A DNA stretch of 64,000 bases, from contig NZ_ALBQ01000042.1 in assembly GCF_000282895.1 (NCBI RefSeq), forward strand, positions 1 to 64,000, read 5' to 3'. Source of the stretch: Sphingomonas sp. ATCC 31555. Lineage in GTDB: Bacteria; Pseudomonadota; Alphaproteobacteria; Sphingomonadales; Sphingomonadaceae. Below the pieces are notes generated by a model. It had not been told where the DNA came from, did no database searches, and saw only the letters and a program-made list of their open reading frames with translations. A program made the translations under genes and the position numbers. This document shows, piece by piece, positions 27,888-40,556 of this stretch; within the stretch, counting starts at the first letter, position 1; the number at the start of each line of letters is the position of its first letter.

Positions 27888-28738
27888 TCCGCGCGACCAT
27901 TCTTACCATCATGTCGCTGCTTGCGGCGGCGCCCGCGGCAGCCGGCGAAAAGGCACCGGCATTCGTGAAGACCAAGGCGGTCGCCGATAAGCCGTCGATC
28001 TCGCTCAACCCCGCATCCGGCTATGTCCTGCTTCGCACGGATACCGCGATGCCGCTGCATCTGGTGCGCGTGCCTTCGGAGTCGGAGAAGGCGATCTATG
28101 CAGCGCTACGCGCAAAGGCTTTCGCGGAGGCGCAGCGCAAGTATCAGAAGAAGCTGAAAAGCTACGAGTCGCTGATGGCCGACGAGACGCGCATGCCCAA
28201 TGCCGCTCGCCCGCAAAAGCCCGTCGAGCCGACCGAGGCGAACTTCGAGTTCACGCCGTTTGAACTGATGACCGGAGTGGCGATCGGCCCTACCAATCGC
28301 TTCGCCAAGCAGGATGGCGGCGCTTCCACCTATTTGCAGGAACTGACGCCCGGCGAATACCGCATCTACGGCCCCGCACAGGTTATGCCCGCGGGTGGCG
28401 CGGCCGGCACCTGCTGGTGCATGGGAAGCGTGAAGTTCAAGGTGGCGGCGGGAGAGATCACCGATCTGGGCCTTATCGCGACGAAGCAGGGGAAGCCGAG
28501 CGTCACGGTGGCCGACAAGAACTTCCCAGTGCCGATGGACATTCCCAACTTCCTGGGCGCCGCGCCTGAACAGGCAGCCATCGATCCCCGTCTGGCCAAG
28601 TTCCCCATTCGGCGGGCGGAGTATCGTCCGGTAGGCAAGCTTCCGAACTATTTCGGCATTACCGTCGGCCGGATACCTGCCATGCCGGGGGTACTGCGCT
28701 ACGATCGTGATCGGATCGTCGACCTGACGGCGCGATGA
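27884..28738 (+). CDS. Secreted protein of unknown function
   Basis: A 284-residue protein with a signal peptide (cut near AAAGEK). A charged, probably helical region (about 65-110, rich in Lys/Glu/Ala) precedes a beta-rich part containing YLQELTPGEYRIYGP, the Cys pair GTCWCMGSVKF and VAAGEITDLGLIA. This looks like small envelope domains that carry a transthyretin-like or DUF2846-like sandwich. Coupled by ATGA to the glycine-zipper gene upstream, so the pair probably acts together at the cell surface. No function can be assigned from sequence. Confidence 0.75.
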   Translation: MIRATILTIMSLLAAAPAAAGEKAPAFVKTKAVADKPSISLNPASGYVLLRTDTAMPLHLVRVPSESEKAIYAALRAKAFAEAQRKYQKKLKSYESLMADETRMPNAARPQKPVEPTEANFEFTPFELMTGVAIGPTNRFAKQDGGASTYLQELTPGEYRIYGPAQVMPAGGAAGTCWCMGSVKFKVAAGEITDLGLIATKQGKPSVTVADKNFPVPMDIPNFLGAAPEQAAIDPRLAKFPIRRAEYRPVGKLPNYFGITVGRIPAMPGVLRYDRDRIVDLTAR

Positions 28739-28748
28739 TCATCGGCCG

Positions 28749-28782
28749 GCCGCTGTGGCAGGCACGGGCCGGTCACAGCGGC
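28749..28782. terminator. Weak bidirectional terminator hairpin
   Basis: A 9-bp perfect stem (gccgctgtg/cacagcggc) with a 16-base loop lies between convergent genes. The right arm covers the stop codon of the Crp-type regulator. There is no T-run, so this is a moderate candidate. Confidence 0.4.
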
Positions 28783-29492
28783 AGGGGCTGCAGATACAGA
28801 TAATCGGGGTCGAATTCCGCTAGCCGCTTCAAGGCCTGCACATCCCGCATCAGCACCTGGCCGCTGCGGAATTCGAGTAACTCGCGCTCGCGCAAGTCAC
28901 GCAGGACGCGGTTCACATGCACCGGGGTGAGCCCCAGGCACTCCGCTAGTTCGGCCTGGCTGATCGGCAACGCATAGCTGTCCGGTTCGGCCAGCCCGAC
29001 TACGGCCATGCGCGCCTGCAATTCGCAGAACAGATGCGCCGCTCGCTGGATTGCGGAGCGCCGGCCGAGCGAAACCTCCCACTCGCGGTGGATGGCCGCG
29101 TCGACATTTGTGGAGAACCACATCATTCGCGTCAGATGCGGTAAGCGCTCGGTTATTTCTTGCAGCCGGCTGTGCGACGCGCGCGCGACTACGCACGGGC
29201 TGAGCGCGAGCAGCGAATGATCCAGCCGCTTGAGCGTGAAGCCGTGCAGATCGGCGAAGTCGCCCGGAACGTGCAGGTGCGTGATCTGCCGGCTTCCGCC
29301 CCTTAGATCCTTGTAGCGCCCGATCAGCCCTTCCAGCAGCAGCGTCGAATGTTGCAGCGACTCACCAGCGCGGGCGATCGTGCGATTGGCGGCGTGTACT
29401 ACCGTATCCACGATCGTCCCGCGCAGTGCGGCCTCCTCCTCGGCGCTGATCACGTCGCGCAGGCGCAACTTCAGAAGATGGCGTTCAATCAT
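28773..29492 (-). CDS. Crp/Fnr-family regulator without Fe-S cysteines
   Basis: A 239-residue regulator. The N-terminal cyclic-nucleotide-type barrel (about 25-115, GRYKDLRGGSRQITHLHVPGDF region) lacks the N-terminal cysteine cluster of FNR, so it is not an oxygen sensor of that type. The long dimer helix is followed by a winged HTH with ISQAELAECLGLTPVHVNRVLRDLRE. This subgroup is common in Sphingomonas and Rhizobium; signals are mostly unknown. It stands alone, convergent with the secreted pair, with small-protein genes upstream on the same strand. Confidence 0.9.
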   Translation of the reverse strand: MIERHLLKLRLRDVISAEEEAALRGTIVDTVVHAANRTIARAGESLQHSTLLLEGLIGRYKDLRGGSRQITHLHVPGDFADLHGFTLKRLDHSLLALSPCVVARASHSRLQEITERLPHLTRMMWFSTNVDAAIHREWEVSLGRRSAIQRAAHLFCELQARMAVVGLAEPDSYALPISQAELAECLGLTPVHVNRVLRDLRERELLEFRSGQVLMRDVQALKRLAEFDPDYLYLQPLPL

Positions 29493-29554
29493 CGGCTGAG
29501 CGCTTCGAACGGCGTTGGTGAACCCCGATGTGGAGAGGAGGCCGCAGGCGCCAT

Positions 29555-29728
29555 CTATTGCTGATTCCCGTCCTGGTTCTTCACGACTCCGCCGGCGCCG
29601 TTCTCACCGCCAGCGCCTTCGAGCGGGGTTGCATCGGTCTGGGCGTTCTTCGCCGCATCGGCGCGTGCTTCGACGGCCTGCTGGATGTCGGGGCGATCGT
29701 CGTCACGGTCTTGGGTCGGTTCGGGCAT
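29555..29728 (-). CDS. Small acidic, probably disordered protein
   Basis: A 57-residue protein, rich in Asp, Gln, Ala and Gly with no hydrophobic segment (MPEPTQDRDDDRPDIQQAVE to the end GNQQ), so probably cytoplasmic and disordered. The ATG at 29728 has GGAG 6 bases upstream. It lies 15 bp after another small gene on the same strand, suggesting a two-gene unit. No family is recognised. Stress-related small hydrophilic proteins of this kind are frequent in sphingomonads, but that is only an analogy. Confidence 0.6.
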   Translation of the reverse strand: MPEPTQDRDDDRPDIQQAVEARADAAKNAQTDATPLEGAGGENGAGGVVKNQDGNQQ

Positions 29729-29743
29729 GATCTTCTCCATGTG

Positions 29744-29926
29744 TCAGGCGATGGGCTGGCCGGGCGTAATGCCCGGGGCGATGCCGGGATCGGTCTGCGG
29801 CGCAGGAACGTCGATGTCGGGACCGGGCGGGGAGATTTCCGGCGGCGGGCTGCCCGGCTGGCCGGGATCTGGCGCGGGGCTTTCGGCCGGGGGAGTAATG
29901 GGTTGAACGGGGGGCTCCACGGGCAT
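29744..29926 (-). CDS. Small proline-rich protein
   Basis: A 60-residue, low-complexity protein, more than a third Pro, with repeats of the type P-x-P-x-x-P-G (PVEPPVQPITPPAE, GQPGSPPPEISPPGP). There is no signal peptide. AGGAG lies 7 bases upstream of the ATG at 29926, and codon use fits the neighbours, which argues that it is translated. It is the first of two small genes ending before the Crp-type regulator. Function unknown. Confidence 0.6.
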   Translation of the reverse strand: MPVEPPVQPITPPAESPAPDPGQPGSPPPEISPPGPDIDVPAPQTDPGIAPGITPGQPIA

Positions 29927-30037
29927 GGTCGATCTCCTGCTTGTTTCCACGCTAACGCGGCAACGCACCGGAACGTTGCTTCGTACTTGCCCCGGACCCC
30001 ATGACTGCTATAGAGCCCGCCGACCGGCGGTGTCCCT

Positions 30038-30122
30038 GCGGGCGTGGCGGAACTGGTAGACGCGCTGGATTTAGGTTCCAGTATCGAAAGATGTGGGGGT
30101 TCGACTCCCTTCGCCCGCACCA
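30038..30122 (+). tRNA. tRNA-Leu (anticodon TAG)
   Basis: An 85-nt class II tRNA. The acceptor stem gcgggcg pairs with cgcccgc, the anticodon stem is ctgga/tccag with loop tttaggt (anticodon TAG, reading CUA), and there is a long variable arm, a T-arm with ttcgact, and an encoded ACCA end. It lies 58 bp upstream of tig. Confidence 0.96.
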
Positions 30123-30180
30123 GTCCTCGTGGCTGATGTGTGGTACACCGCAATTCCGATTCCTTTGAGAAAGCGTGAGA

Positions 30181-31806
30181 ATGCAGACTGTCGAGACGTT
30201 GAACGAGGGCCTGAAGCGCGCCTTCACGCTGAAGATCACCGCCGCGGACATCGACTCGAAGGTCGATGCCGAGGTCAAGCGGGTCGCTCCGCAGATTCGC
30301 ATGCCCGGCTTCCGCCCCGGCAAGGTGCCGACCAACCTGGTCCGCAAGATGCACGGTGAGGCGCTGACCCAGGACGCGCTCAACAGCTCGATCCAGGAAG
30401 GCATCCAGAAGCTGATCGCCGATCACAAGCTGCGCCCGGCGATGCAGCCGTCGGTCAGCCTCGAGGGCGAATATGCCCCCGGCGGCGACGCGGAAGTGAA
30501 GGTCGAGCTGGAAGTGTTGCCCGACGTTCCGACCCCGTCGATCGAAGGCCTGAAGCTGGAGCGCCTGACGGTGCCGGTGCAGGATTCGGAAGTGCAGGAG
30601 CAGCTGAAGCAGCTCGCTGACCAGCAGAAGCGCTGGGACGATGCCGCCGAGGGCCACGCGGCGACCACGGGTGACCAGGTCGTCATGGACTTCGTCGGCA
30701 AGGTCGACGGCGTCGCCTTCGACGGCGGCACCGGCGAGGGCATGGCCGTCGAGCTCGGCTCGGGCCGCCTGATCCCGGGCTTCGAGGAGCAGCTCGAAGG
30801 CGTGAAGGTCGGCGACGAGAAGCAGCTCAACGTCACCTTCCCGGAAGATTACGGCGCCAAGGATCTGGCCGGCAAGGCCGCGACCTTCGACGTCAAGATC
30901 ACCGCGGTGCAGACCGCCGGCGAGACCAAGATCGACGACGACATGGCGAAGGCGTTCGGTCTCCAGGACCTGGAGCAGCTGACCGGCCTGCTGAAGGGCC
31001 AGATCGAGCAGCAGCTCAACGGCCTGACCCGCACCCATATGAAGCGCAAGCTGCTCGACCAGCTCGCCGCCGGCCATGACTTCCCGGTCCCGCCGTCGAT
31101 GGTGGAAGCCGAGTTCGACCAGATCTGGCACCAGCTCGTCCACGAGACCGAGCATGAGGAAGATCCGGCCGCAGCGCTTGCCGAGCTCGAGAGCGAGCGC
31201 GACGAATACCGCGCGATCGCCGAGCGCCGCGTGCGTCTGGGCCTGCTGCTCAGCGAGATCGGCACCGCCAACGGCGTCGAAGTGACCGCGCAGGAAATGA
31301 ACCGCCTGATCGCGCAGGCCGCGCAGCAGTATGGCCCGCAGGATCGCCAGCGCTTCATCCAGTATGTCCAGCAGGAGCCGATGGCGGCTGCTCAGCTGCG
31401 CGCGCCGCTGTTCGAGGACAAGGTCGTCGACTTCCTGTTCGACAAGGCCGAAATCACCGATCGCGAAGTGACCAAGGAAGAGCTGGAAGCCGCGATCGAG
31501 AGCGAAGACGGCTTCTCGTCGGGCACCCACGTCCACGATCACGACAACCACAAGCCGAAGAAGAAGGCCGCCAAGAAGGCTGACGCTTCGGATGAGGCTG
31601 GTGAAGAGAAGCCCGCCAAGAAGCCGGCGGCCAAGAAGGCCAAGGCCGAGGAGGCTCCGGCCGCCGAGGGCGATGCGCTCGTCGAGGCCGAGCCGGTGAA
31701 GAAGGCGGCGACCAAGAAGGCGCCGAAGGCTGCCGAAGGCGAAGGCGAAGAAGCCGCGCCGAAGCCCAAAAAGGCAGCGGCGAAGAAGAAGGCCGACGCC
31801 GAGTGA
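30181..31806 (+). CDS. tig: Trigger factor with long lysine/alanine tail
   Basis: A 541-residue ribosome-associated chaperone. The N-terminal ribosome-binding domain has MPGFRPGKVPTNLVRK, the signature loop contacting L23. The FKBP-type isomerase domain is at about 160-245 (GDQVVMDFVGKVDGVAFDGG), followed by the helical C-domain arms. Beyond residue about 441 it carries a tail of roughly 100 residues made of a His/Asp patch (HVHDHDNHKP) and Lys/Ala/Glu repeats of the KKAAKK type. Most trigger factors end near 430-450 residues. The clpP gene often found next is absent; a terminator and glycoside hydrolase genes follow. Confidence 0.97.
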   Translation: MQTVETLNEGLKRAFTLKITAADIDSKVDAEVKRVAPQIRMPGFRPGKVPTNLVRKMHGEALTQDALNSSIQEGIQKLIADHKLRPAMQPSVSLEGEYAPGGDAEVKVELEVLPDVPTPSIEGLKLERLTVPVQDSEVQEQLKQLADQQKRWDDAAEGHAATTGDQVVMDFVGKVDGVAFDGGTGEGMAVELGSGRLIPGFEEQLEGVKVGDEKQLNVTFPEDYGAKDLAGKAATFDVKITAVQTAGETKIDDDMAKAFGLQDLEQLTGLLKGQIEQQLNGLTRTHMKRKLLDQLAAGHDFPVPPSMVEAEFDQIWHQLVHETEHEEDPAAALAELESERDEYRAIAERRVRLGLLLSEIGTANGVEVTAQEMNRLIAQAAQQYGPQDRQRFIQYVQQEPMAAAQLRAPLFEDKVVDFLFDKAEITDREVTKEELEAAIESEDGFSSGTHVHDHDNHKPKKKAAKKADASDEAGEEKPAKKPAAKKAKAEEAPAAEGDALVEAEPVKKAATKKAPKAAEGEGEEAAPKPKKAAAKKKADAE

Positions 31807-31812
31807 TGCGAG

Positions 31813-31846
31813 AAGGGCCGGAACGAAAGTTCCGGCCCTTTCTCTT
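31813..31846 (+). terminator. Rho-independent terminator of tig
   Basis: A 12-bp perfect stem (aagggccggaac and complement) with a GAAA loop is followed by a T-rich tail, 7 bp after the tig stop. It separates tig from the carbohydrate locus. Confidence 0.92.
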
Positions 31847-31896
31847 TCTTCTCCCCCGCCGCAAGCGCGAGCGGCGTGCATGGGAGGTCGCTGGGA

Positions 31897-33381
31897 TCAG
31901 CGAAGCGCCACGATCAGCGTGGTGATTGCCCCGGGTTCGGCGAGCGCCTGTGCTGGTACGACCGCAGCATCCCGCGTGGAATCGGTTACAATCCGCTCCA
32001 CCACCCGCGCCCCCGGCACGCCGATCGTCAGCCGCCGGGTCACCGCGCCGCCATTGACGTGGACCAGCACCAGCCGCTTGCCGTCCGGTGATAGCGCGCC
32101 GACCGTATCGGCATCGTCGACCGGCACCAGCCGATAGCCGGGCCGGATGTAGCGGCTGAACTGCGCCATCGCCCAATATTTGCGGGTAAGCTGGATCGGA
32201 TGCTCGGCCGCCGATGCGGGTGTATAGGCCATTTTGATCAGGCCCCAGTTGCTGCCGCCACCGCTGCCGTCGCCCTTGCCCTCGCCTCGGCGCTCCACCG
32301 CCTGCCAGAACACCCAGGCGACCGGTTCCAGCCGCTTGAGATCGTGGACGACATGCTCGGCAAAGGCGAGCGGCGTGGCGATGCCGTCGAAATTCTCGGG
32401 ATCCTTGTCGAGCGGGGTATCGTTCTCGCTCATCCACAGGCGGATGCCATGGGCGCGGGCGATGTCGCGCACCGCCGTCTGGTGTACGCTGCCATAGCTA
32501 TGCACGTTCAACTGGCCGATCCGGGCGCGCGTCGCTGCCGGATAGCCCTGCCAGTCGCGCACGAAGAGGTGGGAGTTGGTCTCGTCGGGGGCGGCGATCA
32601 CCGTCTTGAGGCCGTGCGCCTTGAGCGCGCGGTCGGACGCATCGATCATCAGCGCCTGGCGCGCGGGGCTCCAATGCGCACCTTCCTGGGTGTTCTTGGC
32701 GAACCAATAGTCGGTATTCGGCTCGTTGACCGGCGACAGCGTGCGGAAGCTGATGCCGTGCGCCTGTTGCAGCTTGTCCACCACGATCGCCAGATACTCG
32801 GCAAAGCGCGCTTCCTGCCCGGGGCGGAGATTGTCGTCGGTGCCCTTTTCGGCGCCCGAGACCTTGCCGCTCACGGTCATGAACCAGGGCGGCGAGTTCG
32901 AGAAGGCTTCGAAGATCGGCGCCTTCACGCGGCGCTTGATCGCGTCCAGCCACCAGCGCTGGTTGGCGTCGGCGGACCAGTCCCACATTGCCGGATCGGC
33001 CGGATCCCACCAGTCGATGCCGGTTGCCCCTATGGGGCGGCGCCAGAAGCCGGGCACATCAGCGCCCAGGCGAAGATAGGGCTTGGTCTCGGGCGCGTCG
33101 CCGCCGCCGATATTGTAGCGGGCGATCGTCCAGCCCAGTCCGTCGGGCCCGTAGAACAGGTCCGCAAGCTTCTCGCGCACCGGGTCGGGATAGCCGCCGG
33201 TGACGTGCGCGAACCAGGCGAGCGCCGTGCCCCAGCCCTCAAAGGGCTGGCCAGGCCGCTGGAGGTCGGGTCGCAGCGTCAGCGTCACCGCCGGTTCGGC
33301 AGCGGGCGGCGGCACACTCGTCTGGGCGAGCGCGGCGGGGGAGGCGGCGAGCAGCAGCGAGAGGGCGAGCGCGCGGATCAT
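31897..33381 (-). CDS. GH30-family secreted hydrolase, endo-beta-1,6-galactanase-like
   Basis: A 494-residue enzyme with a signal peptide (cut after about residue 20, AALAQ). The (beta/alpha)8 barrel opens FEGWGTALAWFAH, as in GH30 subfamily 5, which holds endo-beta-1,6-galactanases acting on arabinogalactan side chains. The acid/base is E220 in SPVNEPNTD and the nucleophile E319 in WMSENDTP. A C-terminal beta-sandwich follows (from about 420). The start overlaps the GH27 stop by ATGA, so both are made together. The family is confident. The galactanase activity is inferred from the subfamily-like motif and neighbours. Confidence 0.87.
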   Translation of the reverse strand: MIRALALSLLLAASPAALAQTSVPPPAAEPAVTLTLRPDLQRPGQPFEGWGTALAWFAHVTGGYPDPVREKLADLFYGPDGLGWTIARYNIGGGDAPETKPYLRLGADVPGFWRRPIGATGIDWWDPADPAMWDWSADANQRWWLDAIKRRVKAPIFEAFSNSPPWFMTVSGKVSGAEKGTDDNLRPGQEARFAEYLAIVVDKLQQAHGISFRTLSPVNEPNTDYWFAKNTQEGAHWSPARQALMIDASDRALKAHGLKTVIAAPDETNSHLFVRDWQGYPAATRARIGQLNVHSYGSVHQTAVRDIARAHGIRLWMSENDTPLDKDPENFDGIATPLAFAEHVVHDLKRLEPVAWVFWQAVERRGEGKGDGSGGGSNWGLIKMAYTPASAAEHPIQLTRKYWAMAQFSRYIRPGYRLVPVDDADTVGALSPDGKRLVLVHVNGGAVTRRLTIGVPGARVVERIVTDSTRDAAVVPAQALAEPGAITTLIVALR

Positions 33382-34745
33382 GCCGCCGTCACCCGATAGA
33401 GGCAGGCGCCGTGCGGCGGCAGCGTGCGCGCGAGCCGGAGCGGGCCTTGGCCCTCGTCCTTGCTCTCCCACAGGTTGCGCACCCGCACCGCGCCCGCCAG
33501 ACCCAACAGTCGCAGGTCGAACGCAGCCTCGCCGGCCTTGTCGCCGGTGTTGAACAGCGCGACATAATGGCCGCCCCCGGCCGCGCGTGCGGTCCAGACG
33601 CGGCGATCGTCGGCGACGAACCAGGGGCGGTTGTCACTGCTCGCCTGGTTCACCGCGATCACCTCCCGATTCGTGAGCAGCGCGCGGGTTGGGGCGTCGA
33701 GATGCCGCAGGTCGCCGCCCATGATCAGCGGCGAGCGGGCGATCGACCAGAGCGTCATTAGCGTCCGCTGCTCGTCGGGGGTGAACTTGGTGTCGCGCTG
33801 GCCAAGCGCGAGCCGGCCGAGCGGGAGCATGTCGGCATCCGGCCAGGCACCCGGGCGGGCGTACGGGCTCCAGTTTTCCAGCCGGGTGAACTGGGCGTCC
33901 AGCAGCTTCCACTCGTCCCAGAAATCGTCGGAGATGCGCCACATCTGGGCATGGCGAGCGACATGGTCGGCGCGCGGCACCGGCGTCTCGCCGGGCGAGA
34001 GGCTCAGCAGGATCGGCTTTCCCGTTGCCTTGATCGCGCGCGCCGCCGCTTCGATCTCAGGGGCATGCGCATCATAAGGGCGGCTCATATCGTCCATTTT
34101 CACGAAATCGACGCCCCAGGCGGCGAACAGCGAGAACACGCTGTCATAATAGGCCTGCGCCCCCGGTTTGCGCATGTCGACGCCGTACATGTCGGGGTTC
34201 CAGGGACAGGTGCTGCCGGTATCGGCGATATCGGCGGCGCGGACCCCGCTGGTGCCGAGGATCGGCAGGTTGCGTTCCACCGCGAGTCGGGGAATGCCGC
34301 GCATCAGGTGGACGCCGAAGCGCAAACCCAAAGCATGTACCTTTGCGGCGATCGGGCCGAAGCCTTTGCCATGCGCTGCCGAGGGGAAGCGGTTCGGCGC
34401 CGGTAGCAGCCGCCCATGGGCGTCCATCGTCGGCACCGGCTTGGCGTTATAGGTGTAGCTGTTCGCTTCCGGCTCGTACCATTGGATGTCGATGGTGAAG
34501 ATGTCGTAGCCGAATGGCAGCAGCTCGCGCGCCTGGATCTCGGCTATCTCCAGCGCCTGGGCTTCGGTGATGGTGGTGGCGAAGCTGTTCCAGCTGTTCC
34601 AGCCCATGGGCGGCGTGGGCGCGAGCGGCGGCGCCTTTGCGGAAGCGCGTGCGTGCGGCGCGGCTGCGAGGCTGCCCAACATCGCCGCACCCTGGAGCAG
34701 CCCGCGCCGATGGATGACGTGACCGCGCGCGTTGAACCCTGGCAT
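33378..34745 (-). CDS. GH27-family alpha-galactosidase or beta-L-arabinopyranosidase
   Basis: A 455-residue enzyme with a twin-arginine-like leader (HRRGLLQGAAML), so exported. The GH27 barrel has PPMGWNSWNSF, TIDIQWY, the nucleophile in VDFVKMDD (D218) and the acid/base in WRISDD (D273/274). A C-terminal beta-domain closes it. The start at 34745 has GGAGGA at good spacing. GH27 enzymes remove terminal alpha-galactose or, in some cases, beta-L-arabinopyranose, both found on plant arabinogalactans. It is the first gene of a pair with GH30, downstream of the GntR regulator. A putative operator lies 17 bp upstream of its start. Confidence 0.88.
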   Translation of the reverse strand: MPGFNARGHVIHRRGLLQGAAMLGSLAAAPHARASAKAPPLAPTPPMGWNSWNSFATTITEAQALEIAEIQARELLPFGYDIFTIDIQWYEPEANSYTYNAKPVPTMDAHGRLLPAPNRFPSAAHGKGFGPIAAKVHALGLRFGVHLMRGIPRLAVERNLPILGTSGVRAADIADTGSTCPWNPDMYGVDMRKPGAQAYYDSVFSLFAAWGVDFVKMDDMSRPYDAHAPEIEAAARAIKATGKPILLSLSPGETPVPRADHVARHAQMWRISDDFWDEWKLLDAQFTRLENWSPYARPGAWPDADMLPLGRLALGQRDTKFTPDEQRTLMTLWSIARSPLIMGGDLRHLDAPTRALLTNREVIAVNQASSDNRPWFVADDRRVWTARAAGGGHYVALFNTGDKAGEAAFDLRLLGLAGAVRVRNLWESKDEGQGPLRLARTLPPHGACLYRVTAA

Positions 34746-34761
34746 CGCTTCCTCCTCCATT

Positions 34762-34776
34762 TTTTGTCTGACTATA
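34762..34776 (-). promoter_or_regulatory. Putative GntR operator on the GH27-GH30 promoter
   Basis: On the minus strand the sequence reads TATAGTCAGACAAAA. The TATAGT can serve as a -10 box with TTGACG 15 bases upstream. The core GTC-N-GAC-AAAA recurs at 35631-35641 and, with changes, at 59292-59302. It fits the GT-N3-AC core known for FadR-subfamily GntR repressors. Confidence 0.5.
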
Positions 34777-34808
34777 AGCCAGGACGGCGGCCGTCAACGT
34801 CGCCGGGA

Positions 34809-35516
34809 TCAGCCTTGGAGCGAGGTTTCGATATCTTCCTGTGCCTGTAGAATCAGCGTGATGGTCGCAGCGCGGGCGGCGACCGGATCGCCATCGGTGA
34901 TGGCGGAGAACAGATCCCGGTGCAGCGGGATGGAGTCGCGCAACTGCTTGGCCTTGCGGTGCTTGAACAGAGTCGTGGAGCGCACCGCGGCGCCGATGCT
35001 GCCGGACAGGCTGATCAACAGGTCGTTGGCGGTCGCTTCCAGGATGATGTTGTGAAACTGCTGGTCGGCGGCTTGGCCCTCCGCACTCGACAGCCCTTCT
35101 TCTTCCATCACTTCCAGCGCGTGGCCCAACCGGGCGATATGCCGCGTGGTGCGCAGGCGCGCTGCCATTTCCGCCGCGGCGGGCTCCACGATCATGCGCA
35201 GCTGGAACAGGCTGTCGACAAATCCCATCGGCGGCTCGCCTTCGAACATCCAGGCGAGCAGATCGGGGTCGAGCAGGTTCCAATCGGCGCGAGCGCGAAC
35301 GCGGGTACCGGCCTTGGGGCGACTGTCGATCAGACCCTTGGCGGCCAACGTCCGCAACGCTTCGCGCACCACGCTGCGGGATACGTTCCGCGATTCGGCG
35401 AACTCCAGCTCGCCGGGCAGGACCGCGCCAGGCAGATAGCGCCCCGTGAGGATTGCCACGCCTAGCTCGCGCGCGAGCGATCGATGTGCCGGGTTGCGTT
35501 TCGCCTGCCGAACCAA
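34809..35516 (-). CDS. GntR-family regulator, FadR/FCD subfamily
   Basis: A 235-residue regulator. The N-terminal winged HTH has LARELGVAILTGRYLPGAVLPGE and NVSRSVVREALRTLAAKGLI, and the FCD all-helical effector domain (about 90-230) has the family residues in LFQLRMIVEPAAAEMAA, QQFHNIILEA and LHRDLFSAITDGD. Start is a TTG at 35516 with GAGG close upstream; no better start is seen. It sits between the GH27-GH30 pair and the GH2-GH51-GH43 operon, so it is the obvious local regulator. A shared motif near three promoters supports repression relieved by a sugar, probably galactose- or arabinose-derived (inference). Confidence 0.88.
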   Translation of the reverse strand: MVRQAKRNPAHRSLARELGVAILTGRYLPGAVLPGELEFAESRNVSRSVVREALRTLAAKGLIDSRPKAGTRVRARADWNLLDPDLLAWMFEGEPPMGFVDSLFQLRMIVEPAAAEMAARLRTTRHIARLGHALEVMEEEGLSSAEGQAADQQFHNIILEATANDLLISLSGSIGAAVRSTTLFKHRKAKQLRDSIPLHRDLFSAITDGDPVAARAATITLILQAQEDIETSLQG

Positions 35517-35602
35517 AGCCTCATCCCTTGTAGTGCTTGCCGTTGTGCGGCGCGGCTATCGCTGTGGCCACAAAAAATAACAGCATGTGCTTCGGAACGT
35601 GC

Positions 35603-40552
<4,950 letters not shown>

Positions 40553-40556
<4 letters not shown>

